This document shows positions 41,743 through 49,924 of a stretch of DNA of 64,000 bases, one piece after another. The translations under genes were made by a program, and so were the position numbers. Position 1 is the first letter of the stretch; the number at the start of each line of letters is the position of its first letter. The notes beneath the pieces were generated by a model. That model was not told where the DNA came from and did not search any database. It saw nothing but the letters and a program-made list of their open reading frames with translations. The DNA is taken from the NCBI GenBank assembly GCA_963737075.1, contig CAVTRI010000002.1, forward strand, positions 310,001 to 374,000, written 5' to 3'. Source of the stretch: CAVTRI01 sp963737075 (GTDB lineage: Bacteria > Actinomycetota > Acidimicrobiia > Acidimicrobiales > Palsa-688).

Positions 41743-43503
41743 TCAGGGCTGGGCGCCGGAGGGCTGCGTGCTGGGCGGTGGACCGTGCCCGCCGATCGCC
41801 TGCAGATCGTCGAGCGCCTGCTGGAGCGTTGAGACTGCCTTGACCGTCATGTGCGGTCCGGCCTCTTTCAGCGCCGTCTGATACTCCTGCGCCGGCACCA
41901 GAAACAGCTGGGCGCCGGCCCGCCGCACGGCCACGGTCTTCTGGGCGACGCCGCCTACGTCGCCCACGTTGCCGTTGACGTCGATGGTGCCGGTCGCGGC
42001 CACCTTGTGCCCACCTGTCACATCTCCGGTGGACAGCGCGTTCAGCAGGGCGAGCGACATCGCCAACCCTGCCGACGGCCCGCCGATGTTGCCCACCTCG
42101 ACCGATACTCCGGCCGGCAGGGTGTAGGTGGTGAGGGTTTCGAACGCCACACCCATGAAGGCGGCGTTCGGCTGCGCCGGCTGCCCGTCGAGAGACGGTG
42201 TGGTGCCGAGGGTCACGCTGAGATGCTCCGGCCTCAGGCTGCAGCTCGCCCCGGTCGGCCGCTGGACGGTCAGGTGGACGACGTCGCCTGGATGCCGAGA
42301 CCGGATGGCGGCCTGCAAGCCGGCAGCAGTGGTGACCGACGTGCCATTCACGGCGGTGACCAGATCCGTCGTCTGCAGCCCCCCCGCGGCGGCCGGCGAG
42401 CCCGGCACGACCTCGTCCAGCAACGCGCCGTGGTTGACCTCCGGGATGCTGTAGCCGAGCCTGCGCAACGCGACCACCGCCGCCGCTTGGCTGGCGCCGG
42501 TCATCTGCTGGGCGTTCTGGCAGTTGAGCAGCGACGCCGGTGTCGTACCGAGGACAGCGCCCTTGGGGATCAGCTGCGTGCCGTCCTGAAAGGTGCCGAG
42601 GAGACCCACCTTGTTGAGGAGGTACTGCCACGGCGACGCTGGACCGACGAGGACGGTGACCATCATGAGGGAGCCGTTCATGGAGTGGGACAGGCCGGCG
42701 GGGACCTCGATGCGGGCACATGGCTGGCCGTCGGGCAACGACAGGTCCGCGCCCGGCCGGGGTGCCCGGCAGGCGGCGCTGTCCGTGATGAGCGGGGCGT
42801 TGCCGGGAGAGAACTGGTAGTAGCCGCCGGCACCGTTGTCGATCACGACCCAGCCGATGGCCAGCAGCGCCACCACCGCCAGCGCCGCAATCGCGGAGAC
42901 GATGGCGCGTCGTCGTGCGCGTGGGCGGGCGCCACGAGCCAGCCACGTGGCGGTGGGCACGACGTCGCCGTATCGGGGCAGCACGTCCGCCAGCAGCGTC
43001 CGCTGGACCGCGGCGTCGTTGTCGCAGCAGGCGTCCGACAGGACGCTGACCCGGTAGCCGAGGTCGTTGGCGGCGATCGCCGTCGAGAGGAGCATGCCCC
43101 CGATGGGCTCCCCGGCGAGCGCCACCCGCTCGATCCTCCGGGACCGCAGCAGCGACGCCAGCTCGGTGCCCGCGAAGGCACTCGAGCCGCCGGCGTGGAA
43201 GACCGGGTCGTCGGGGCCAGGCGCCAGCCTGGGATGAACGCCGGGCGGGCGGGGTGTCGGGGGGCTCGATGCTGGTGGCGACGGCAGCACGAACACGACG
43301 AGCGCTCCGCGTTCCCGGGCGGCGCGCACCGTGCGGGCGACCCACGACACGAAGCCCGCCGGAGCGCCGGTGCGCTTATCGAGGCCGAACACGAGCAGTG
43401 CCTGGCGGCCCGGATCGCCGCCGGGCGCCTCCGAGACGGTGGCACCACCAGAAGACGCGTGTGGCTCGGTCCCCTCCGGTACCATTTCATCGATCGTGCT
43501 CAC
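41743..43503 (-). CDS. Isochorismatase-like domain fused to PDZ-Lon (YlbL-type) protease
   Basis: 586 residues from GTG 43503. Residues 20-190 have the isochorismatase/cysteine-hydrolase fold (ALLVFGLDKRTG, HAGGSSAFAGTELASLL, VALAGEPIGGMLLSTAIAAN, DLGYRVSVLSDACCDN) but the D-K-C triad is replaced (Asp by Gly, Lys lost, Cys by Met). A membrane helix (AIVSAIAALAVVALLAIGWV, about 200-225) leads to an external PDZ domain (LLDEVVPGSPAAAGGLQTTD) and a Lon S16 domain with catalytic Ser in GGPSAGLAMSLALL and Lys in VGGVAQKTVAVRRAG. The protease half matches YlbL-like proteins. The cytoplasmic pseudo-enzyme may sense a ligand. Confidence 0.87.
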   Translation of the reverse strand: MSTIDEMVPEGTEPHASSGGATVSEAPGGDPGRQALLVFGLDKRTGAPAGFVSWVARTVRAARERGALVVFVLPSPPASSPPTPRPPGVHPRLAPGPDDPVFHAGGSSAFAGTELASLLRSRRIERVALAGEPIGGMLLSTAIAANDLGYRVSVLSDACCDNDAAVQRTLLADVLPRYGDVVPTATWLARGARPRARRRAIVSAIAALAVVALLAIGWVVIDNGAGGYYQFSPGNAPLITDSAACRAPRPGADLSLPDGQPCARIEVPAGLSHSMNGSLMMVTVLVGPASPWQYLLNKVGLLGTFQDGTQLIPKGAVLGTTPASLLNCQNAQQMTGASQAAAVVALRRLGYSIPEVNHGALLDEVVPGSPAAAGGLQTTDLVTAVNGTSVTTAAGLQAAIRSRHPGDVVHLTVQRPTGASCSLRPEHLSVTLGTTPSLDGQPAQPNAAFMGVAFETLTTYTLPAGVSVEVGNIGGPSAGLAMSLALLNALSTGDVTGGHKVAATGTIDVNGNVGDVGGVAQKTVAVRRAGAQLFLVPAQEYQTALKEAGPHMTVKAVSTLQQALDDLQAIGGHGPPPSTQPSGAQP

Positions 43504-43525
43504 GTCGTGGCGTTCCTCTGGGGTA

Positions 43526-43539
43526 CTAAGGGCCCTTAG
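43526..43539. promoter_or_regulatory. Perfect 14-bp palindrome in a divergent spacer
   Basis: CTAAGGGCCCTTAG lies 22 bases upstream of the GTG at 43503 and 56 bases from the divergent ATG at 43596. A second, shorter inverted repeat (CCTG-N6-CAGG) follows. It is well placed to be an operator. The cognate regulator is unknown. Confidence 0.4.
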
Positions 43540-43595
43540 CCTGCCATGACAGGCGCGGCTTGCGTCAGCGGCCATCCTCGACTGGGCTGGAGCTC

Positions 43596-44132
43596 ATGGC
43601 CCGGATAAGGCGCGACCACGGCCTTCCGCCGGAAGATCCAAACCAACCTCCCGCGGCAGGGTGGCAAGGGCCTGGGTCGAGTTGGCCGGTCGCACCGGAA
43701 ATGCAAATCCCGCCCGGGTCGGCGTGGCCGACCGCCCCGGATTGGGCACCAGGGCCGGCGCCCGTCGCCCCGCAACCCTTGGCGCTACCTCAGTACCCGC
43801 CCGCATGGCCGGCAGCCTACGGGGCGGTCCCTCACCCGGGTCCCGTAGACGACTCGGAGTACGCGGCGGCGGTCGCGGCCGCCGAGGCGGCGGAGGCCCG
43901 TTCGGTGGTCGCCGGCAACGGGCACCTCGACGGGCTGCCGCCCGGTCGAATCAAGGTCATCGAGCGCTTCCAAGGACCGCGCCTCAAGCACCGCACCTCG
44001 CTATGGCGTCGCTTCCGGTCATTTGTGCTGCTGCTCGTCATCGGAGTGCTGATGGCCGCCGTGCTCGCCACTGTCCTCGCCATGATCGTGTGGGGCATCA
44101 GTGTCGGCGTCCACGCCGCCACGACGGGCTGA
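43596..44132 (+). CDS. Pro/Ala-rich single-pass membrane protein
   Basis: 178 residues from ATG 43596 with GGAG upstream. The first 95 residues are Pro/Trp/Ala-rich and disordered (PPEDPNQPPAAGWQGPGSSW). RIKVIERFQGPRLKHRTSLW precedes one membrane helix (FVLLLVIGVLMAAVLATVLA, about 148-170) near the C-terminus. I do not recognise the family. The topology suggests a cytoplasmic Pro-rich arm anchored at the membrane. The gene overlaps the HEAT-repeat gene by 32 bases, so the two are probably cotranscribed. Confidence 0.7.
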   Translation: MARIRRDHGLPPEDPNQPPAAGWQGPGSSWPVAPEMQIPPGSAWPTAPDWAPGPAPVAPQPLALPQYPPAWPAAYGAVPHPGPVDDSEYAAAVAAAEAAEARSVVAGNGHLDGLPPGRIKVIERFQGPRLKHRTSLWRRFRSFVLLLVIGVLMAAVLATVLAMIVWGISVGVHAATTG

Positions 44133-44727
44133 AGCCGGACGGCGTCAAGCAGCAGCGCTGGCCGGTCACACCGGAGATCGCGCGGCCGCGCTCGCTGCTC
44201 TGGATGACCGCGCGGCTCCAGTCCGGGCGACTGCATTGGGGGCACTGTCCAGACTCGGGGCGTTACAGGCGGGCCACCTGGCGACCGCCGCGGCCGACGC
44301 CGACGCTCGGGTGCGGGCCCGCGCGGCCGAAATATGCGCGACCTGGCCGGGAAACGCCATCGAGTTGCTGGAGATGCTGCTTCGCGACCCTGTCCCCCGA
44401 GTCGTCGAGGCGGCGGCGTTCGCCGCCGGTGAGCTCGCAGACCGGACGTCGGGAACGCCTCTGGTCGAGCAGCTGGCGGGTGTGGCCACGACACACCCTG
44501 ATCCGCTGTGCCGGGAGGCAGCGGTCGCCGCGATCGGCGCCATCGGCGACCCGACAGGGCTACCCGCGGTGCTTGCCGCGACAACCGACAAACCGGCGGT
44601 CAGGCGGCGGGCGGTGCTCGCCCTGGCTCCGTTCGAGGGACCGGATGTGGACGCCGCACTGACACGTGCTCTCGCGGACCGGGACTGGCAGGTGCGGCAG
44701 GCGGCGGAGGACTTGACGGGGAACTGA
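44101..44727 (+). CDS. HEAT-repeat protein
   Basis: 208 residues made of five to six HEAT/PBS-lyase-type repeats of about 30 residues: DRAAPVRATALGALSRLGAL, DARVRARAAEICATWPGN, DPVPRVVEAAAFAAGELADR, PLCREAAVAAIGAIGDPTG, DKPAVRRRAVLALAPFEGPD and DRDWQVRQAAEDL. The regularity is diagnostic. It should be a scaffold or a phycobilin-lyase-like binding protein without catalytic residues. It overlaps the Pro-rich membrane-protein gene and may work with it. Confidence 0.85.
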   Translation: MSASTPPRRAEAGRRQAAALAGHTGDRAAALAALDDRAAPVRATALGALSRLGALQAGHLATAAADADARVRARAAEICATWPGNAIELLEMLLRDPVPRVVEAAAFAAGELADRTSGTPLVEQLAGVATTHPDPLCREAAVAAIGAIGDPTGLPAVLAATTDKPAVRRRAVLALAPFEGPDVDAALTRALADRDWQVRQAAEDLTGN

Positions 44728-44758
44728 TGAAACCGCGCTATCGGCCCCTTCGGAAGCT

Positions 44759-46726
44759 CTAGCCGCGCAGCGGCTCGTTGGTCGGGTTGATCCGATCCGA
44801 CGCGTCCTCCTCGGCCCGGATGATGTGCATGATGGCGTTGACGAGCGCCAGGTGGGTGAACGCCTGCGGGAAGTTTCCCAGATGCCTCCCGGTACGGGGA
44901 TCGAGCTCCTCTGCGTACAACTCCAACGGGCTGGCGTGCGAGAGGAGCCGCTCGCACAGCTTCCGTGCCCGGTCCAGCTCGCCGATCTCGACCAGCGCCG
45001 AGACCATCCAGAACGAGCAGATGAGGAACGTGCCCTCCTCCCCCTCCAGCCCGTCGTCGGTCTCCTTGACGCGGTAGCGGAGGATGAAGCCGCCCTCGCT
45101 CAACTCGTCGTTGATGGCCATCACCGTCGCCTGGATCCGCGGGTCGGAGGGCGGCAGAAACCGCAGCAGCGGCATGAGCAGCAGCGAAGCATCGAGGGCT
45201 TTGTCGCCGTATCGCTGCACAAAAACCCCCCGCTCGTCAACGCCCTTCGCACAGATGTCGGCGTGGATCTGATCCGCCAAGGTCTGCCATTTGTCCGCGT
45301 ACTGGGGCTCGCCATACAGGCGTGCCAGGCGGGCACCTCGGTCCAAAGCCACCCAGCACATGAACTTGCTCGACGTGAAATGCTGCGGATCCCCCCGCAC
45401 CTCCCAGATCCCGCGGTCGGGTTCCTCCCAGTGCTCGGCGGCGCATTCGACCTGCTGCTTGAGGAGCGGCCACAACGACTGCTGCAGCTGCGAACGGGAG
45501 CGAGTGTGCAACAGCACAGAGTCCAGCACCGCCCCCCAAACGTCATGCTGCTGCTGGTTGTAGGCGTTGTTGCCGACCCGCACCGGCCAGGCGCCGTCAT
45601 AACCGGTCAGGTGGGGCAGGGACTCCTCGTCCAGCTGCCGCTCGCCGCCAACGGCGTACATCACCTGCAGCGACTGACCATCCCGGCAGGCGTCGGCGAT
45701 GAAGTAAAAGAAGTCGTCGGCCTCCCGGTCGAAACCCAGCGTGTACAGGCCCCACAGAGCGAACGTCGAGTCGCGCACCCAGGCGTAGCGGTAGTCCCAA
45801 TTGCGTTCGCCGTGCGGCGTCTCGGGCAAGCTCGTCGTCACCGCCGCCAGCAGCGCGCCGGTCGGGGCGTACGTCAGACCCTTGAGGGTGAGAGCGCTGC
45901 GCTGGAGGTAGCTGCGCCACCGGTGGTCGGGGAAGTCGCCCTGGGTGATCCACTGCCGCCAGTGCTCGGACGTCCGCCACGTGCGGTGCGCAGCTTCGTC
46001 CCACGTGCGCGGCGGGGGAAGCGACGACCAGGACATGGCGACGAACGCCGAGCCGCCGTCGGTCAGCCGGGTGCGGGCGAACAAGCCTCGGCGCTCGATG
46101 CCGGGCCGCAGGTCCGTGGTGATCCGCAGCGCGGGAATCCCCTCGGCTTCGATACTGGCCACTACCTCTCCATAACCGGGGCCCTCGTAGGTCCACGTCG
46201 GCTCGACGCGCCCGTAGTCGAACACCGGGTCGCACGCCATGACCACATCCACCGACCCGCTCACGCATTTCACGGTTCGCAGCAGGCAGTGCTCGGCGTC
46301 GAAGTCGGTCGGAGAGCGCCGGTGCGTCTTCGAGCGTTCCTCGACGTTGTGCCACGGGCCCATGCAAAGGGCGTCTCGCACGATGAGCCACCCGGTGCGT
46401 GTCTGCCACGTGGTCTCGAGCATCAGACTGCCTGGCAAATACCGCCGGGCGGCCGGGACCATCTCGTCGTACGGTCCGACCCGAAAGCTCCCGGAGCTGC
46501 GGTCCAGCAGGGCGCTGAACACGCTCGGCGAGTCGGGCCGAGGGATGCACATCCACTCCACCGCGCCGCTGGGCGCGATGAGACACATGGTCTCGCAGTC
46601 GGAGAGGAACGCGTAATCGGCAATCGGTGGGAAGGATGTGCCGCCAACCGTTGACGACTGCTGGTCGCCTTCAAAGGCTCCCGTGCTGGCGTTGGGGCGT
46701 GTGACCTCCGTGCCGTCCATACCCAA
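44759..46726 (-). CDS. Glycoside hydrolase family 15 (trehalase/glucoamylase type)
   Basis: 655 residues, the usual length of the actinobacterial GH15 group. The N-terminal beta-sandwich begins PIADYAFLSDCETMCLIAPS and GAVEWMCIPRPDSPSVFSAL. The (alpha/alpha)6 barrel includes ERNWDYRYAWVRDSTFALWG, GYDGAWPVRVGNNAYNQQQHDVWG split across two conserved patches, EEPDRGIWEVRGDPQHFTSS with the likely catalytic Glu, and FLICSFWMVSALVEIGELD. No signal peptide is present, so it is cytoplasmic. Mycobacterial homologues hydrolyse trehalose. With otsA nearby that is the leading guess. Confidence 0.9.
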   Translation of the reverse strand: MGMDGTEVTRPNASTGAFEGDQQSSTVGGTSFPPIADYAFLSDCETMCLIAPSGAVEWMCIPRPDSPSVFSALLDRSSGSFRVGPYDEMVPAARRYLPGSLMLETTWQTRTGWLIVRDALCMGPWHNVEERSKTHRRSPTDFDAEHCLLRTVKCVSGSVDVVMACDPVFDYGRVEPTWTYEGPGYGEVVASIEAEGIPALRITTDLRPGIERRGLFARTRLTDGGSAFVAMSWSSLPPPRTWDEAAHRTWRTSEHWRQWITQGDFPDHRWRSYLQRSALTLKGLTYAPTGALLAAVTTSLPETPHGERNWDYRYAWVRDSTFALWGLYTLGFDREADDFFYFIADACRDGQSLQVMYAVGGERQLDEESLPHLTGYDGAWPVRVGNNAYNQQQHDVWGAVLDSVLLHTRSRSQLQQSLWPLLKQQVECAAEHWEEPDRGIWEVRGDPQHFTSSKFMCWVALDRGARLARLYGEPQYADKWQTLADQIHADICAKGVDERGVFVQRYGDKALDASLLLMPLLRFLPPSDPRIQATVMAINDELSEGGFILRYRVKETDDGLEGEEGTFLICSFWMVSALVEIGELDRARKLCERLLSHASPLELYAEELDPRTGRHLGNFPQAFTHLALVNAIMHIIRAEEDASDRINPTNEPLRG

Positions 46727-46735
46727 ATGGTAGAG

Positions 46736-47728
46736 CTACATGAAGAGATCTCTGACAGCGTCGAACTCTTCGAGGCACCGGCCGGCCCCGAGCACCACAC
46801 ATTCGAGCGGAGCGTCGACCAGGTGAACCGGGATCGACGTCTCCTCGGCCAGCCGGCGGTCGAGACCGGAGAGCATGCCGCCCCCGCCAACCAGATGGAT
46901 GCCCTGGCCGATCAGGTCCTGCGCCAATTCCGGCGGAGCCGCACCGAGGCACCTGACGACCGAGTCCACGATCGGGCCCACATATTCCTCGATGGCGTCA
47001 CGCACTTCCTCGGGGGCGAGGATGACGGTCTTCGGAAGGCCGCTCATCAGGTCCCGGCCGCGCACCTCCGCCTTGATGGCCTCCGCGGTTGGCCACGCCG
47101 AGCCGATCGCCACCTTGATCTCCTCTGCCGTCCGCTCCCCGATGGCAATGCCGTATTCCCGCCGGACGTAGGTCTGAATGGCGTTGTCGATGTCGAAACC
47201 GCCGACCCGGATGGCTTCGAGGGCCACGATGCCACCGAGGGAGATGACCGCCACCTCGGTCGTCCCTCCGCCGACGTCGACGACCATGTTTCCGAGCGGT
47301 TCGTGGATGGGCAGCCCGGCACCGATGGCAGCGGCCATAGGTTGCTCGATCAGGTAGGCGCCGTTCGCGCCCGCGCCCCGGGCCGCTTCCTCGACGGCGC
47401 GGCGTTCGACCTCGGTGATGGCGGACGGCACGCAGATGACGACCCGTGGTCGGTTGAACCGGGAGATGCCCGCCCGCTGCAGCAGGAGGCGGACCATCCG
47501 CTGGGTGATGTCGAAATCGGTGATCGCCCCTTGGCGCAGCGGGCGGACGGCGACGATGTAGCCCGGTGTGCGGCCGATCATCTGCCACGCCTCGTGTCCC
47601 ATAGCCAGCACGTCCTGGGTCCGGGAGTTGAGGGCGATGACCGTCGGCTCGTTGAGCACGATGCCGCGCCCGCGTGAATACACGAGCGTGTTCGCCGTAC
47701 CGAGGTCGATAGCGAGATCTCTAGCCAG
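46736..47728 (-). CDS. mreB: Rod-shape determining protein MreB, probable CTG start
   Basis: 330 residues if translation starts at CTG 47728, which gives the canonical N-terminus (M)ARDLAIDLGTANTLVY with the phosphate-1 motif. The first standard start (GTG 47683) would delete this motif, and a stop-free ATG, GTG or TTG does not exist closer. GGAGG lies seven bases before the CTG. Other actin-fold motifs are present: VVDVGGGTTEVAVISLGGI (phosphate 2), VCVPSAITEVERRAVEEAA and IHLVGGGGMLSGLDRRLAEE (adenosine). It polymerises at the inner membrane to guide wall synthesis. The start overlaps the stop of the small membrane protein gene by 8 bases. Confidence 0.9.
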   Translation of the reverse strand: MARDLAIDLGTANTLVYSRGRGIVLNEPTVIALNSRTQDVLAMGHEAWQMIGRTPGYIVAVRPLRQGAITDFDITQRMVRLLLQRAGISRFNRPRVVICVPSAITEVERRAVEEAARGAGANGAYLIEQPMAAAIGAGLPIHEPLGNMVVDVGGGTTEVAVISLGGIVALEAIRVGGFDIDNAIQTYVRREYGIAIGERTAEEIKVAIGSAWPTAEAIKAEVRGRDLMSGLPKTVILAPEEVRDAIEEYVGPIVDSVVRCLGAAPPELAQDLIGQGIHLVGGGGMLSGLDRRLAEETSIPVHLVDAPLECVVLGAGRCLEEFDAVRDLFM

Positions 47729-48050
47729 CCTCGGCCTCCGTGCTCGCAGCGCGAGGAGCGGGTGCGCCGTTCGCGGGTTCCTCTGCCGCCTCCGCGATCG
47801 CGCCCGAACGGCTCAGGATCCTCACCCGTTCCGTAGACACCCCGGTGGCCGCCCCCGGTAGCACCGTTCGGCGCTTGGCAGCCTGCTCATCCGGGGCGAG
47901 CGCCTGCAGCCCACGGTTGAAGGTCTTCATGTTCGCCTCGACCGACATCGGCTTGCGGTGACGTAGCACGACGATGGTCGCCACGATCACGGCGAGGACG
48001 ACGGCGCCGATCAGGTACAGCAGGTTGCTGATCACGACCGACGCAGTCAC
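47721..48050 (-). CDS. Small single-pass membrane protein upstream of mreB
   Basis: 109 residues from GTG 48050, which overlaps the moaE stop (GTGA) and follows GGAGGAAG. One N-terminal membrane helix (LLYLIGAVVLAVIVATIVVL, about 9-30), then a basic cytoplasmic tail with FNRGLQALAPDEQAAKRRT and ERVRILSRSG and an Ala/Glu-rich end. I do not recognise the family. Tight coupling to mreB suggests a possible membrane partner, by inference only. Confidence 0.7.
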   Translation of the reverse strand: MTASVVISNLLYLIGAVVLAVIVATIVVLRHRKPMSVEANMKTFNRGLQALAPDEQAAKRRTVLPGAATGVSTERVRILSRSGAIAEAAEEPANGAPAPRAASTEAEAG

Positions 48051-48535
48051 GGCTTCCTCCCGCCGCCGATCCCCTCGCTCACCGCGGACGCGCCGGTCCC
48101 CCAGTCCCGGCCGCCTTCCCACGTCTCCTGCTTCCAGATCGGCACGCTGGCCTTGAGGACGTCGATGATCCACTCCGCGGCGTCAAAGGCCTCCGCCCGA
48201 TGAGGCGCCGACACGACAACCAGGACCGAGCACTCACCAACGGTGAGGGCGCCCGTCCGGTGCCACGCGACGACCCGCCCGAGGACCGGCCATCGCTCAC
48301 GGGCCTGAGCGGCGATGCTGGCAAGACGGGGAACGACGTGCTCCTCGTAGGCTTCGTAGGTCAACTCGGTTACCCCGGTCCGGCCGTCGGCGTGGTTGCG
48401 CACGGTCCCGCTGAACAGCACGATCGCCCCGCAATCGGGACGCGCGACCCACGCCATCGCTGTCTCGGCGTCGAGCGGTTCGTCGGTCAGAACCAACCAA
48501 TCGTCGCTGGCCCTCTCTGCGCCCACGAGTCTCAT
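48047..48535 (-). CDS. moaE: Molybdopterin synthase catalytic subunit MoaE
   Basis: 162 residues from ATG 48535. Conserved MoaE elements are CGAIVLFSGTVRNHADGRTG, VTELTYEAYEEHV, VVAWHRTGALTVGECSVLVV, APHRAEAFDAAEWIIDVLKA and VPIWKQETWEGG with the catalytic Lys pair. It inserts two sulfurs from MoaD thiocarboxylate into cyclic pyranopterin monophosphate. No moaD is adjacent, so the small subunit must be encoded elsewhere. It is the first gene of a coupled moaE-membrane protein-mreB run and is divergent from the HtrA-like gene. Confidence 0.93.
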   Translation of the reverse strand: MRLVGAERASDDWLVLTDEPLDAETAMAWVARPDCGAIVLFSGTVRNHADGRTGVTELTYEAYEEHVVPRLASIAAQARERWPVLGRVVAWHRTGALTVGECSVLVVVSAPHRAEAFDAAEWIIDVLKASVPIWKQETWEGGRDWGTGASAVSEGIGGGRKP

Positions 48536-48661
48536 GGTAAGGCGGCGCGGCCAGCGGGTGGGACACGCCGCCGGAAATTGATTGCAGCCCGGCCCGGCAC
48601 CGTCCCGACTGGCGCCCCGCCCGATGCCTACGGTGAGAGGCACACTTGTAGGCTCCCTCGC

Positions 48662-49924
48662 GTGGACCCCGACGACGGGCTGGAAGACGACGGCCCGCGT
48701 TATGGCTGGCTTCCACCGGATGATCGGCTCTGGCGGCACCCGTCCGAGCTACGTCCGGAGACCGGGAGCGGCGGTGGCGCCCCGTCACGCCCCCGAGGCC
48801 GACGGGTGGGCACCGCTGGCGCGTGGCGAGGGTCGGCGCCCAAGACGTGGACCATCGCCGTGGTCGCGGCCGTGCTCGGGGCGCTGGTCGCGTCGGGCGT
48901 CGCCGTGGTGACGGGAACGTTCAACGCCCATACGACTGTCGTGCAGTACCCGCTGCGATACGGTTCGCCGAGCACGGTGGCGTCGCTGCGCTCGCCGCCC
49001 GACTGGCCGTCGATCGCCCAGTCGTTGTCGCCGTCGGTGGTCGCTATCCACGTGTCGGCGGCGAGCGGCGAACTGTCCGGCTCCGGGGTGGTGTACTCGG
49101 GGTCCGAAGGGCGGTCGTACGTGCTGACGGCCTCCCAGCTGCTGAGCCAGGGCGGCAACGTCGAAGTCAGCTTCGCGGATGGTGCCACCGCGCGGGGGCA
49201 CGAGATGGCCATCGACCCGGTGACCGGGTTGGCGCTGCTGTGGGTGGCGTCCGATGACCAGACGTTTCCGGTGCTCGGCTCGGTCGCAGATCTGCAGCCA
49301 CCCGAAGCGGTAATGGCGCTAGGCGCCCGGTCGACGTCGGGAGGCGCGTACCTCGGCACGGTGATCTCTGTCGACCAGCAGGTTGTCACCACGCAGAGCC
49401 AGGCGTTGGACGGCCTGATCGCCGTGAGCATTCCTGGGATGCCCGCGGCGGAGGCGGGCGGTGCCCTCGTCGACCAGAGCGGCGAGGTCGTCGGCATCAG
49501 CGTCACCGTCTCGCCGACCGATCAGAACCTGCAGCAGCAGTCGTTCGCGGTGCCGATCGACGCCGTCACCCGGGTCGTCGCGCAGTTGCTCCATGGCCAG
49601 CGTCCCACGCACCCCTGGATCGGCGTGACCGACGCCAGCGACGTCTCGTCAGTCACCGCTCAGCAGATCGGGATCTCCGGTGGCACGCAGGTGGGAACCA
49701 TCGTGCCTCAGAGCCCGGCCTCGCGAATCGGCATCGTGCCCACCGACATCGTCACCGCTTTCGACGGCCAGCCGGTGACGAACACCGGGACGTTGACCCA
49801 TCTGCTGGCCGGCTGCTGGCCGGGCGACACCACGACGATCACCTACTTACACCAAGGCAAGCGCATCACGGCCTCTATTCGGGTCGCCGATCAGCCCACC
49901 TCACCGGTCACGTCCGGCTCCTGA
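48662..49924 (+). CDS. HtrA-like membrane protein with lost catalytic triad (pseudoprotease)
   Basis: 420 residues. A cytoplasmic Pro/Arg N-terminus with YGWLPPDDRLWRHPSEL (a motif common before actinobacterial HtrA proteins), one membrane helix (WTIAVVAAVLGALVASGVAV, about 62-82), an S1C trypsin fold and a C-terminal PDZ domain (VGTIVPQSPASRIGIVPTDI). The triad positions are all changed: the His loop reads VLTASQLL instead of LTNxHVV, the Asp loop reads IDPVTGLALLWV instead of DPxTDLAVLKV, and the Ser loop reads AAEAGGALV instead of GNSGGPLV. It therefore probably binds unfolded or envelope peptides without cutting. Confidence 0.88.
   Translation: MDPDDGLEDDGPRYGWLPPDDRLWRHPSELRPETGSGGGAPSRPRGRRVGTAGAWRGSAPKTWTIAVVAAVLGALVASGVAVVTGTFNAHTTVVQYPLRYGSPSTVASLRSPPDWPSIAQSLSPSVVAIHVSAASGELSGSGVVYSGSEGRSYVLTASQLLSQGGNVEVSFADGATARGHEMAIDPVTGLALLWVASDDQTFPVLGSVADLQPPEAVMALGARSTSGGAYLGTVISVDQQVVTTQSQALDGLIAVSIPGMPAAEAGGALVDQSGEVVGISVTVSPTDQNLQQQSFAVPIDAVTRVVAQLLHGQRPTHPWIGVTDASDVSSVTAQQIGISGGTQVGTIVPQSPASRIGIVPTDIVTAFDGQPVTNTGTLTHLLAGCWPGDTTTITYLHQGKRITASIRVADQPTSPVTSGS

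Noticed and set aside
40919..43345. 808-codon open frame on the minus strand across the end of the Lon-fusion gene and the DivIVA-like gene
   Set aside because: Arg/Gly/His-rich with no domain. It is a GC-driven shadow of two real genes in other frames.
44825..46654. 609-codon open frame antisense to the GH15 gene
   Set aside because: No recognisable motif, and the opposite strand encodes an unmistakable GH15 enzyme. Long antisense frames are common at this GC content.
47683..47728. Start of mreB at GTG 47683
   Set aside because: It would remove the DLGTANT phosphate-binding loop that is encoded in frame just upstream.
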